Source of the DNA: Spirochaetae bacterium HGW-Spirochaetae-2
Lineage (GTDB): Bacteria > Spirochaetota > Spirochaetia > Sphaerochaetales > Sphaerochaetaceae
NCBI GenBank assembly: GCA_002839355.1
Contig: PGXW01000018.1
Coordinates: 1 to 64,000 of the forward strand
DNA: 64,000 nucleotides
Direction: 5' to 3'
The notes under the pieces are model-generated. The model was not told where the DNA came from, made no database searches, and was given only the letters and a program-made list of their open reading frames with translations. A program made the translations under genes and the position numbers. Positions 53,096 through 61,255 of this stretch are shown here, one piece after another (the first letter of the stretch is position 1; every line of letters starts with the position of its first letter).

Positions 53096-54613
53096 CTATA
53101 TGTATGTACCAGCAAGCTTGAGAATATGTTCCTGCTCACCTGCGACACCACCGAAATCCTTGCCCCGTTCTACAATTCCAGCCAAGCGTCCGTTGGACAT
53201 GACCAGTATCCGGTCGCAAATACCCAACAATTCGGGCATTTCCGACGAAACCATGACAATCCCCTTTCCCTCGTTCGCCAAATTGATAATCAGTTGGTAT
53301 ATCTCGAATTTTGCCCCCACATCGATACCGCGTGTCGGTTCGTCCAGCAGCAGTATCTCGGGCTTGGTCAACAACCACCGACCGATAATCACCTTCTGCT
53401 GGTTCCCACCCGACAGGCTGCGGATTGCTGTCTTCGCCGATGCGGTCTTCACCTTCAGGCTCTGTATGGAAGATTGTGTATCGCTCGCTATTTTCCGTTG
53501 TGAGAGGATCACCTTCCCATACTTGCCGATATTCGCGATGATCGTGTTGAAATAGATGTTCATGAGAGGAAACAGGCCGGTTGCGCGCCGCTCTTCGGTG
53601 ATGAGCGCGAAACCGTTGCGTTTGGCCATCTCGGGCGATGTTATGTCGATCACCTTGCCATCCACCTCGATCTCGCCCGACTCTTTCGTGAAGACACCGA
53701 ATATGGTATTGAGCAATTCCGTGCGCCGCGAACCCATGAGTCCCGCGACCCCGAGGATCTCCCCCTTGCGCAGCGTGAAGCTGACATCGTGGAAGGTGGG
53801 TTCATACTTGCCCGACAGGTGTGAGACCGACATCATGGTACCGTCCGGCTTGTTGGTCTTTCCGGGAAACCGATGTGTAAGATCCCGGTTGACCATGAGT
53901 CGTATCAACTCGTTGGTATCGAGTTCGTTCGCCGGTTTGGTCGCAATCCACTGTCCGTCCCGCATGACCGTGATATCGTCGGAAATACGCAGTATCTCAT
54001 CCATCCTGTGTGAGATGTAGATGATACCCACCCCTTGGACCGTCAGTTTCCTGATGATCCTGAACAGGTGGTCCACTTCCTTTTCAGTCAGCGACGAGGT
54101 CGGTTCATCCAATACGAGGATCTTCGCATGGTACGAGACAGCCTTCGCTATCTCCACCATTTGCCGTTGCGATACCGACAATGTGCCGATAATCGCAGTC
54201 GGGCTTATGTTGATCTCCAGGTCCCTGAAGGTTTCCATCGTCTCGGCGAACATGAGCTTCGAATCGACCAACCCATACTTCTTCAACGGCAGCCTTCCGA
54301 GCCAGACATTCTCCATGACGTTGCGGTGCAGCACCTGGTTCAATTCCTGGTGCACCATTGCCACGCCATTGTCCAAGGCATGCTTGGGATTTGCGAAATC
54401 GACTTCCTTTCCATCGATACGTATTGTACCGGAATCCTTCTTGTATATCCCGAACAGACATTTCATGAGCGTCGATTTGCCCGCGCCATTCTCCCCCATG
54501 AGGGAATGTATGGTACCGGGCCGCAATTTGAATTGGGCCCGGTCCAAGGCATGGACGCCTGGAAAGGATTTGTCTATGTCGATCATTTCCAACATGTACT
54601 GGTGCTGATCCAT
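53096..54613 (-). CDS. mglA: Galactose-type sugar ABC transporter ATPase, two nucleotide-binding domains
   Basis: A 505-residue protein. Domain 1 has LMGENGAGKSTLMKCLFGIY and LVLDEPTSSL; domain 2 has GVAGLMGSRRTELLNTIFG, RSLSGGNQQKV and LLLDEPTRGID. These match MglA. The ATG at 54613 has GGGG at short distance upstream. It lies 11 bases before mglC and follows the binding-protein gene across a hairpin. Confidence 0.92.
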   Translation of the reverse strand: MDQHQYMLEMIDIDKSFPGVHALDRAQFKLRPGTIHSLMGENGAGKSTLMKCLFGIYKKDSGTIRIDGKEVDFANPKHALDNGVAMVHQELNQVLHRNVMENVWLGRLPLKKYGLVDSKLMFAETMETFRDLEINISPTAIIGTLSVSQRQMVEIAKAVSYHAKILVLDEPTSSLTEKEVDHLFRIIRKLTVQGVGIIYISHRMDEILRISDDITVMRDGQWIATKPANELDTNELIRLMVNRDLTHRFPGKTNKPDGTMMSVSHLSGKYEPTFHDVSFTLRKGEILGVAGLMGSRRTELLNTIFGVFTKESGEIEVDGKVIDITSPEMAKRNGFALITEERRATGLFPLMNIYFNTIIANIGKYGKVILSQRKIASDTQSSIQSLKVKTASAKTAIRSLSGGNQQKVIIGRWLLTKPEILLLDEPTRGIDVGAKFEIYQLIINLANEGKGIVMVSSEMPELLGICDRILVMSNGRLAGIVERGKDFGGVAGEQEHILKLAGTYI

Positions 54614-54645
54614 GGTACCCCACTGTTTCGATACGTTCCAAACCT

Positions 54646-54678
54646 GAAGGAGGTGCGATTTGCATTCGCACCTCCTTC
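54646..54678 (-). other. Intercistronic hairpin after mglB
   Basis: A perfect 13-bp inverted repeat (GAAGGAGGTGCGA and complement) with a seven-base loop, 57 bases after the mglB stop and 32 bases before the mglA start. No T-run follows. It probably keeps binding-protein message levels above those of mglAC. The arm contains AGGAGGT, so it could also hide or mimic a ribosome site. Confidence 0.75.
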
Positions 54679-54735
54679 GTCCATGCATCTTGGCAAGGAG
54701 CAGCGATTAGGAAGCTCCCTAGCCCTCCGCAAGAC

Positions 54736-55785
54736 CTATTTGACTTCGGTGATCATTGCGTACGGAATGCGGATACACTTGAATTCGTCTTCCGTGGTGT
54801 ACTTGTAATCGGTACCATCGAGCCATTCCTTACCCAAGGCGCCATTGTAGGCGATCCGGATATTGGCCTTGCCCATCGCGTCGCCGTCCTGCTGTACGGT
54901 AGCGGTCATACCACCGTTCTTGATGGATTCCAGCGCAGCATCGATCGCATCGACACCGATGACCACGACTTCCTTGTCGCCGGCCCTGCCGGTGTTGTAG
55001 CCGTAAGCGTTGAGAGCCGCCACGGCTCCAAGGGCCATCATGTCGTTGTTGGCGAAGACGACTTCGATCTTATTGCCGACGCTTGCCCATGTGGCTGTCA
55101 TTGCTTCCTGGGCCAAGGCCTGGTCCCAGTTGCAGACGAGGGTGTCGGAAACCGCTTCCAGCTTGAGTCCGAGGGACTTGGCTGTCTCGACGGAGTAGCG
55201 CGAGCGCGCTATGGCTTCGTCGTTGTTGGGTTCGCCCATGAACATGATGTACTGCAGTACGCCGTCGCCGTTCTTGTCGATCGACTTGTCGGCATTGTAC
55301 AGGTCGTACAGGATCTGGCCCTGCATATCGCCGGCCTGGCGTGCCAATGTGCCGATGAAGATCGTTCCTGTATCGACCAGGACCGATTTTGTCGTCTCGG
55401 CTGCGGGCTGCTTGTTGTAGAACAGGTAGGGAATATCGTTAGCATCGAACATGTCGACCAACACCTGCCCGTTCGCGACTTCTGCAAGGTTGATGATGAC
55501 CATATCAGGCTTGTCACCGACTATGATGGTCGCCTGCTCGATCTGCTTGGCCATATCGTCGGCAGCATCGTACATGGTGAGCTTGATTTCCTTTCCAAGT
55601 TCCTTCGAATAGTTGGCCGCCCACTTGTTCATTGCGGCGCGTACCGTCGATCCGTAGGTGTCGTCATATTTCCAGACAAGTACGCGGATGTCCAAGGCAT
55701 CGTCCCCCGCCTTCTCCTTTGCGCCTCCGGCAAACAAACTGAAAGTCACAGCCAACAGACACAATACCAAACCCCACTTTTTCAT
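54736..55785 (-). CDS. mglB: Galactose/glucose-type periplasmic binding protein
   Basis: A 349-residue binding protein. The signal peptide is KKWGLVLCLLAVTFSLFAGG, then AKEKAG. The calcium-binding loop unique to the glucose/galactose-binding protein is present as DKNGDGVLQ (near residue 175). Other parts: ADDMAKQIEQATIIVGDKPD, FANNDMMALGAVAALNAYGY, VIGVDAIDAALESI and TVQQDGDAMGKANI. It captures the sugar for MglAC. AGGAGG precedes the ATG at 55785. Confidence 0.9.
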   Translation of the reverse strand: MKKWGLVLCLLAVTFSLFAGGAKEKAGDDALDIRVLVWKYDDTYGSTVRAAMNKWAANYSKELGKEIKLTMYDAADDMAKQIEQATIIVGDKPDMVIINLAEVANGQVLVDMFDANDIPYLFYNKQPAAETTKSVLVDTGTIFIGTLARQAGDMQGQILYDLYNADKSIDKNGDGVLQYIMFMGEPNNDEAIARSRYSVETAKSLGLKLEAVSDTLVCNWDQALAQEAMTATWASVGNKIEVVFANNDMMALGAVAALNAYGYNTGRAGDKEVVVIGVDAIDAALESIKNGGMTATVQQDGDAMGKANIRIAYNGALGKEWLDGTDYKYTTEDEFKCIRIPYAMITEVK

Positions 55786-55880
55786 CTTCCACCTCCTAGA
55801 AAGATACGTGATACCCGAGTAATGCTTGTACCTTGGAATCCGAAAGGACGTCACTGGTCAAACACATCTTCGTTATCCTG

Positions 55881-55909
55881 ATGATATCTTACATTAACGT
55901 TACTGTAAA
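55881..55909 (-). promoter_or_regulatory. mglBAC promoter with operator in the spacer
   Basis: On the minus strand TTTACA (55904-55909), a 17-base spacer and TATCAT (55881-55886, five of six matches to consensus). The spacer overlaps an 18-bp near-palindrome at 55890-55907 (TACA-x-TAACGTTA-x-TGTA), so a bound LacI protein would sit directly between the two promoter boxes. The regulator at 49431-50441 is the likely ligand. Confidence 0.75.
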
Positions 55910-56043
55910 TCTTTTTTTTCGCGCCGGTCCGGAATGCATGGTAGTATAAGTCATGCACTCGTATGTTGTTATGATTGCACATTCTTGGAGATGCCCGGAT
56001 AGGCGGCAACAGTCGAGTGAATCGATTGAATGGCAGTTTTCCC

Positions 56044-56072
56044 TTGACAGCCGACGGGGAATTGCCCATAGT
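56044..56072 (+). promoter_or_regulatory. Promoter of the rightward SDR gene
   Basis: A perfect -35 TTGACA (56044-56049), a 17-base spacer and CATAGT (56067-56072). The palindrome at 56074-56095 starts one base after the -10, covering the transcription start. The GGAGG ribosome site follows at about 56099. Confidence 0.7.
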
Positions 56073-56073
56073 A

Positions 56074-56095
56074 TATTTGTTGCATGCAACAAATA
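56074..56095. promoter_or_regulatory. 22-bp perfect operator palindrome (core TTGTTGCATGCAACAA)
   Basis: Both halves match exactly: TATTTGTTGCA and its complement. The 16-bp core TTGTTGCATGCAACAA occurs again at 61138-61153 before the other operon of this module. Overlap with the transcription start indicates repression. The LacI-family gene at 58941-59939 is the probable source of the regulator. Confidence 0.85.
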
Positions 56096-56109
56096 CTTGG
56101 AGGATGACG

Positions 56110-56883
56110 ATGGCAAAAACCATACTGGTCACCGGTGGTGGCAGGGGAATCGGACGGGGCATCTGCCTCAACTTGGCAGCGAAAGGATATTCGGTGGTGA
56201 TCAACTACGCCGGCAACCGCGAGACTGCGGTGGAAACCCAACTCTTGTGCCAGGCCGCCGCAACCGACGCCTCGCAAATCTTTGCCATCGTCCAAGCCGA
56301 CATATCCATTGCCCACCAGCGCGACTCATTGGTCGAACAGGCTCTTTCGGCGACAGGATCCTTGGACGCCCTGGTAAACAACGCCGGAGTGGGCCCGAAG
56401 CAACGGACCGACTTCCTCGATATGGCCGAGGAGTCCTATGACCGCCTCATGTTGGTGAACCTGAAGGGACCGCTCATGCTCACCCAGCAAATTGCCCGAC
56501 GCTGGCGGGATACGGATACCCTGGCAGGCAAGACAATCGTATTCGTCTCCTCGGTATCGGCCGACATGGTCTCTATCAACCGTGGGGAGTACTGCATCAG
56601 CAAGGCAGGAGTAGGTATGGCCGCATCGCTGTTCGCCACCCGTCTTGCCGGAGAGGGTACATTGGTATTCGAAGTCCGCCCTGGCATAATAAAGACCGAC
56701 ATGACTTCGGCTGTCTCGGAAAAATACGACACGCTGATTGCCGGGGGGCTGGTTCCCCAGATGCGTTGGGGCACGCCAGACGATATCGGCAGGACCGTCA
56801 CCGCATTGTGCGACGGAGCGCTTCCCTTCTCCTCCGGGGCGGTGATCACTGTGGATGGTGGCCTCCATATTCCCCGGCTGTAA
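56110..56883 (+). CDS. Short-chain dehydrogenase/reductase (3-ketoacyl-ACP reductase-like)
   Basis: A 257-residue SDR with ILVTGGGRGIGRGICLNLA, ALVNNAGVGP, the catalytic Ser in VFVSSVSADM and Tyr-Lys in EYCISKAGVGM, and the end GAVITVDGGLHIPRL. VVINYAGNRE after strand 2 suggests NADP. The ATG at 56110 has GGAGG six bases upstream; the ATG at 56104 would be only one base away. It shares an operator with the divergent flavoenzyme operon, so it probably acts in the same pathway, for example reducing or oxidising a keto/hydroxy group of the same compound. Confidence 0.85.
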   Translation: MAKTILVTGGGRGIGRGICLNLAAKGYSVVINYAGNRETAVETQLLCQAAATDASQIFAIVQADISIAHQRDSLVEQALSATGSLDALVNNAGVGPKQRTDFLDMAEESYDRLMLVNLKGPLMLTQQIARRWRDTDTLAGKTIVFVSSVSADMVSINRGEYCISKAGVGMAASLFATRLAGEGTLVFEVRPGIIKTDMTSAVSEKYDTLIAGGLVPQMRWGTPDDIGRTVTALCDGALPFSSGAVITVDGGLHIPRL

Positions 56884-56906
56884 CAGACTCGAGCCGATGT
56901 GGCAGG

Positions 56907-58940
56907 CTATGGCTTGGGCGGTTGCAGATACGCACCCGACTGATAATCGGACCATACGCGTTCGAACCAGAAAATCTCGCTGGGAACCGGACGGCATTCG
57001 TCCAGACGTTCCAGAAGTTCCCCGTCCTCTCCAGCGGCGATCACCTGGACAACGTTCCGAAGATCCGCCTTCTCCGGTTTGATTCGGTACTCGGCGAGCG
57101 CTGTATGGGCTGGTTCTCCGCTTGCGTCAACCACAAGGTACGAGCCGCGGCTACCGCCACCGTTCCCGAGGTATCTGGTTATCGCATAGAGGTACCATTG
57201 TTGGGCTATAAGCATATGCCGAAGACGCAGGGCCTTCGACAGCAGGACCTTGGGTACGGCGCTATCGGTGGTCAGTGCAGATACGGCTTGTTCCTTCGCC
57301 TCCGCATATGAGCGCCCGACAACAGGGGCCGACCTGATCGGTCCACCGGCCTTGCTCATCCGTTGTTGCATCGCATGGAGAATCGCATCGAGTTGCCCTT
57401 TGGATTGCCGGGGTGTGGTCCGCGCTTGCTCCGCATTGGCAACCCACAGACGTGACAATCCAAGCATTCCGGATACCGCAGGGGCGACCTCGGTAAGCAC
57501 CTGTCCGACGTCCAATGCATCCGCATGCCCATAGCCGGCGATCCGTGTGGCCGCACGTATGGCGCCCACTTGCCCCGAATTCAGGGCACTGCCACCCGGT
57601 CTGCTGACCCCATGGCTACCGTTGACCTCCCCAATGGGATACAGCCGGCGCCTATTGGTGGATTCCCACCAGATATCGGCATACAATCCACCGTTGTTGT
57701 GCTGGGCGCACACATCGACTTCCAGCAATTCGGCAGCTAGGTCGATACCGTTGCTCCGATACATTCCGATGGCACTGGGATTGAGCAGATGCAACCGCCC
57801 GATAGGTGATGATTCCCAAGCTCCCGACGCTTCCAGATACTCGAGGGCCGTCGAATCAACCTGGTCCTTACCGAACGGACCCCAGGAGGGATCACCGGTC
57901 ATGTTGGACCGATAGTCGAGGAATACCCTCCGGCCTCGTATCCGCGTCTCGTGGTACACCAGCAAATCTATCAATGAAGAGCCGTTGTCGGGAACCTTGG
58001 CGGCATCGAACGGCCACTGGTAGCCCTTGAGGAATACCGCACGGGTCAATTCGTGCCAATTGGAGAAATAGGGTACAAGGAATTCGACCGGATCGTTTCC
58101 CTGGGCGTCGGTACTCACATACCGCGGCAACACCTGTTGGTAACTACCGCTGAGATTCCATCGGAATTTCGTGCTGGCCAGACCAAACTGCGATTCGGTC
58201 AGGTTCACCGCCTCCGCTCCGACCTCCATAGCCAAGCCTATGCTTCCCACATGTACCCGTGGATACACCGAGGCGGCATAGAAGGCGGCTGGACCGCCGG
58301 TGCCAAGCACCACATGGTCGGCCAGGACAACGGAAAATCCCAGGGATGGGGAATCGGTATCGAGCTTGTCCAACACCAATGCCCCAACCACCCTATCCGT
58401 ATCGGCAAGCAGGAGTTTGACTACATCACGGTGGTCGAGCAGTGGTATACCCAACCGTGCGACCTCCGCCTGGAGTTGTTTGACCATCACGTTCGACGTG
58501 AATGGCCCCAACGAAATTCCACGGTTGCTCGGGTCGTGGTCGGTCTTGTACCCGGTGTACCCGCCATACGTATTGTGGGGAAACGGTACACCAAGCGATA
58601 TGAGGTTGTAGAACGCCCTCGACGAATTCTGTGCTTCGATGAAGGAGATATCCCCATGGACCGATCCGCCTTGGGTATAGGATTGCACCATGTCGTAGGG
58701 AGAATCGGGAGTCGTCGAGGAATCGCCGAGCCGGTAATAGGTCTGCTTGTCACTACCGGTATTGCGCGAGGTTCCACCGTTGCGGTTGTCGGTCACGATC
58801 AACAGGTCGTCCACACCCATCCGCTTGAGGTGGACTGCGCACGAAAGCGAAGCGCTCCCCGAACCGATTATCAGGACATGGGTATGCACCACGGGTACGG
58901 ACGTATGGTCGATTGGTAGTTCAGCAAGTTCTCTAGGCAT
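56907..58940 (-). CDS. FAD-dependent oxidoreductase, fumarate reductase/succinate dehydrogenase flavoprotein-like
   Basis: A 677-residue flavoprotein. The FAD loop is VLIIGSGSASLSCAVHLKRM (near residues 23-42), followed by SRNTGSDKQTYYRLGD and VVLADHVVLGTGGPAAFY. A HNNGGLYADIWWEST block stands where fumarate reductases have HTxGG. Near the end of the FAD domain are GEVNGSHGVSRPGGSALNSG and the helical tail. The family reduces or dehydrogenates C=C bonds. It starts directly after the LacI stop (no gap) and is third in an operon with an Old Yellow Enzyme. The substrate is unknown. Confidence 0.78.
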   Translation of the reverse strand: MPRELAELPIDHTSVPVVHTHVLIIGSGSASLSCAVHLKRMGVDDLLIVTDNRNGGTSRNTGSDKQTYYRLGDSSTTPDSPYDMVQSYTQGGSVHGDISFIEAQNSSRAFYNLISLGVPFPHNTYGGYTGYKTDHDPSNRGISLGPFTSNVMVKQLQAEVARLGIPLLDHRDVVKLLLADTDRVVGALVLDKLDTDSPSLGFSVVLADHVVLGTGGPAAFYAASVYPRVHVGSIGLAMEVGAEAVNLTESQFGLASTKFRWNLSGSYQQVLPRYVSTDAQGNDPVEFLVPYFSNWHELTRAVFLKGYQWPFDAAKVPDNGSSLIDLLVYHETRIRGRRVFLDYRSNMTGDPSWGPFGKDQVDSTALEYLEASGAWESSPIGRLHLLNPSAIGMYRSNGIDLAAELLEVDVCAQHNNGGLYADIWWESTNRRRLYPIGEVNGSHGVSRPGGSALNSGQVGAIRAATRIAGYGHADALDVGQVLTEVAPAVSGMLGLSRLWVANAEQARTTPRQSKGQLDAILHAMQQRMSKAGGPIRSAPVVGRSYAEAKEQAVSALTTDSAVPKVLLSKALRLRHMLIAQQWYLYAITRYLGNGGGSRGSYLVVDASGEPAHTALAEYRIKPEKADLRNVVQVIAAGEDGELLERLDECRPVPSEIFWFERVWSDYQSGAYLQPPKP

Positions 58941-59939
58941 TCAGATTGTCTCTCCCAGGACATGGATTCCATCCAATGCCTTCTGCAGAGGATCTTCAGA
59001 GCGGTCGATGATTCTGTTCCTGAGCCAGAGGCCCGCCTCCCGACCCAACTTGCGCAACGAGAACTCCACGGTGTCGATGCGTTGGTCCAACAGCTCCAAC
59101 ATGGGGGAATTGTCGAACCCTGAAAGGGAAAAGGCTTCGGGAACACGCCAACCACGGCGTAGGATGGTTTGGTAGACCGAGACGGCCATCAGGTCGTTGA
59201 AGCACAACACACCGTTGTAGCCGCGGTGCTCGATCGCCGGAATGACCTTGTCGCGCAATTCCGTTATCGAATCGACGGTTATTATGTCGCGCTCCACATC
59301 GAAGGGAATCCCCCTGATCCGACAGGCATCCGCAACACCTCTTGCTCGTGGTGGAGAAACCTGCGGGAGTGGAGAGAACCCGATATAGCAAGCCTTGAGC
59401 GATGCCCCCCGACGCTGCCACATGGCCTGGACCAATTTGTCCATCCCCGCGTGGCTGTCTACAATGACGTAGTTGTGTTCGGGATTCGAGCGGTTCAAGA
59501 GCACGAATGGGATTCCCCGTTCCTCCAACACCTCCTCCAACTGGGTGGAGGGTTCGGTGAACGCAAATACACATCCGTCGATATCACCGAGTTTCTTGGA
59601 TTCGAACAGGGTAAGATCACCATCGTTGATACTGGTGATGATATTGATGCGGGTATCGCCAAATCCGGTCTGGATCCCGTCGATCAGCTCGGCGACATCG
59701 TAGAACAGGTGGATGTAGCTGTATTTGGCCGGAGGCAGGTACAACCGGATATTTATGATCGCACGCCCTTTCTGGCGTTTGATGGGCCGTTTCTGGTATT
59801 GCATACGAGCCGCGGTGCTGAGGATTCGTTCCCGCTTCTCTTCGCCGATAAGCGAAGAGTTGTTGAGTACCCGCGAGACGGTGCCGGGAGATATCCCCAA
59901 TTCCTTGGCTATGTCGTATACCGTTACCTTCTTGCCCAT
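58941..59939 (-). CDS. LacI-family transcriptional regulator of the flavoenzyme module
   Basis: A 332-residue LacI protein. The helix-turn-helix is VTVYDIAKELGISPGTVSRV; after it a basic stretch (RPIKRQKGRAI) replaces the usual LAxxL hinge helix. The effector domain starts IINIRLYLPPAKYSYIHLFY and has VLCFNDLMAVSVYQTIL and LSGFDNSPMLELLDQRIDTV. It is the second gene of the operon whose promoter carries TTGTTGCATGCAACAA, and the same palindrome precedes the divergent SDR, so it is the likely regulator of both. Confidence 0.88.
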   Translation of the reverse strand: MGKKVTVYDIAKELGISPGTVSRVLNNSSLIGEEKRERILSTAARMQYQKRPIKRQKGRAIINIRLYLPPAKYSYIHLFYDVAELIDGIQTGFGDTRINIITSINDGDLTLFESKKLGDIDGCVFAFTEPSTQLEEVLEERGIPFVLLNRSNPEHNYVIVDSHAGMDKLVQAMWQRRGASLKACYIGFSPLPQVSPPRARGVADACRIRGIPFDVERDIITVDSITELRDKVIPAIEHRGYNGVLCFNDLMAVSVYQTILRRGWRVPEAFSLSGFDNSPMLELLDQRIDTVEFSLRKLGREAGLWLRNRIIDRSEDPLQKALDGIHVLGETI

Positions 59940-59960
59940 GTTACCTGCCCATTATACCGC

Positions 59961-61085
59961 TTACTGTGGGAAAATGATGCACCCGACCTGCTCCTGTTTC
60001 ACCATCAGCTTGGAACAGCCGGAACACAACTTGCAATAATCGACATCCTCGCCCCCGATTACCCTGGAGGGAAACAGCGGATCGGCGAGGGTCTGACGGC
60101 CCCACCCGATGAAATCGGCATCGCCGCGCACCAGGTTCTCCTCGGCGGCAACCAGGGACTCTTCCTGCAGGACCGTGTATGCGGAACCGAAGACCTTCAT
60201 GTCACCGGCAATGGCTTTCGCACGCCGCGCATAGCGGAACTGATGCAGATAGAACCACTTCGAGGTGTTTGTCGGCCGGGTGATCTCCGAAGTAAGACCC
60301 GGAATACCTGCCGAAACATTGAGGTAATCGAGTTTCATACTGGCCATAAGACGGATCACCTCATCCATCTCGGTCAAATCCTCCACGGCGTCATCGGCCG
60401 ATGCGGTGCCGCAGCCCCCCCGGATGCCTTCGTAATAGGATATCCTGCTGCCGAGGATGAAATCGTCGCGGGTCAGGCGCGCTCGGATCTGTTCCACCGA
60501 TTCGCGCAGCAGGCGGGTCCTGTTCTCGAACGAACCGCCCCACTTGTCGTCGCGGATATTGGCAGGACGGAGCATCTCGCACCCGAGATAGCCGTGGCAC
60601 AACTTGAAGTCCACACCATCCGCCCCGGCTTCCTCTGCCAACAGCACCGCATCCACAAACTTCCGCTGGATCTCGTCCACTTCTTCGGTGGTGAGCAGAT
60701 GCTCTCCTTCCTGGGGCTCGTACAGGGCAGTCGGATGTGAGAAAGCCTTGCCGCTCTTGCGGCCGGAATGGGTTATCTGGAACAGTATGATCGAGTTCGG
60801 ATCTGCCTTCTTCATCTCGGAAACCAAGGTCTTGAATCCGTCCAAGTGCTCCCGGTTTATCACCATCTGGTCTTTTCGGGCAAGGGATTCGGCATCGATG
60901 GACAACGCCTCTATGACTATGATGCCCCACTTGCCCTCGGCCAACTTCACATAGCGCCGGATGGCACGGGGAGAGACAGCCCCGCCGATGCCATCATTAC
61001 CCTCCATGGGTTGGGCGACAAAACGGTTTTGCGCCACGCGTTTGCCAATCGTTTGCGTACTGAACAACGTATCGTAGGTCTTCAT
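59961..61085 (-). CDS. Old Yellow Enzyme/2,4-dienoyl-CoA reductase-type flavoprotein, single-domain form with 4Fe-4S motif
   Basis: A 374-residue FMN barrel enzyme. Landmarks: RFVAQPMEGNDGIGG, LFQITHSGRKSG (His for substrate), DGVDFKLCHGYLGCEMLRPA and KWGGSFENRTRLLRE. Near the end, CKLCSGCSKLMVKQEQVGC has the spacing C-x2-C-x2-C-x11-C, close to the 4Fe-4S site of FadH and BaiCD. It ends just after it, lacking their FAD/NADPH domain, so electrons must come from a partner, perhaps the 677-residue flavoprotein. The ATG at 61085 has GGGAG eight bases upstream. Confidence 0.82.
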   Translation of the reverse strand: MKTYDTLFSTQTIGKRVAQNRFVAQPMEGNDGIGGAVSPRAIRRYVKLAEGKWGIIVIEALSIDAESLARKDQMVINREHLDGFKTLVSEMKKADPNSIILFQITHSGRKSGKAFSHPTALYEPQEGEHLLTTEEVDEIQRKFVDAVLLAEEAGADGVDFKLCHGYLGCEMLRPANIRDDKWGGSFENRTRLLRESVEQIRARLTRDDFILGSRISYYEGIRGGCGTASADDAVEDLTEMDEVIRLMASMKLDYLNVSAGIPGLTSEITRPTNTSKWFYLHQFRYARRAKAIAGDMKVFGSAYTVLQEESLVAAEENLVRGDADFIGWGRQTLADPLFPSRVIGGEDVDYCKLCSGCSKLMVKQEQVGCIIFPQ

Positions 61086-61137
61086 GGATTGTTCTCCCAA
61101 TTCCCTCCGGACGATATCTCCGAACGGCACAACCGGT

Positions 61138-61153
61138 TTGTTGCATGCAACAA
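61138..61153. promoter_or_regulatory. Operator palindrome TTGTTGCATGCAACAA upstream of the flavoenzyme operon
   Basis: A perfect 16-bp palindrome, 53 bases before the start of the Old Yellow Enzyme gene, identical to the core at 56074-56095. The two copies frame the SDR, flavoprotein, LacI and Old Yellow Enzyme genes as one regulon. Confidence 0.85.
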
Positions 61154-61255
61154 TCTAACCTACCCCAAGGATGAAGTCAAGAAAAATTTATGAAAGGTTT
61201 CTTTGCTTGACAGGGGCAGCAATTAGGGGAATCATTGCGCCAGGAGTACCAATCC

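Larger units (their letters stand above)
55786..56109. promoter_or_regulatory. Divergent control region between mglB and the SDR gene (324 bases)
   Basis: No gene is seen. It holds the mglB promoter with its in-spacer operator (55881-55909) and the SDR promoter with a long palindrome (56044-56095). The middle, around 55910-55960, includes a run of eight T and is otherwise plain. Confidence 0.7.

Noticed and set aside
59169-60740. A 523-codon rightward open frame
   Set aside because: It spans the complement of the LacI and Old Yellow Enzyme genes, whose motifs are clear. The G+C-biased codon use leaves long antisense frames open.
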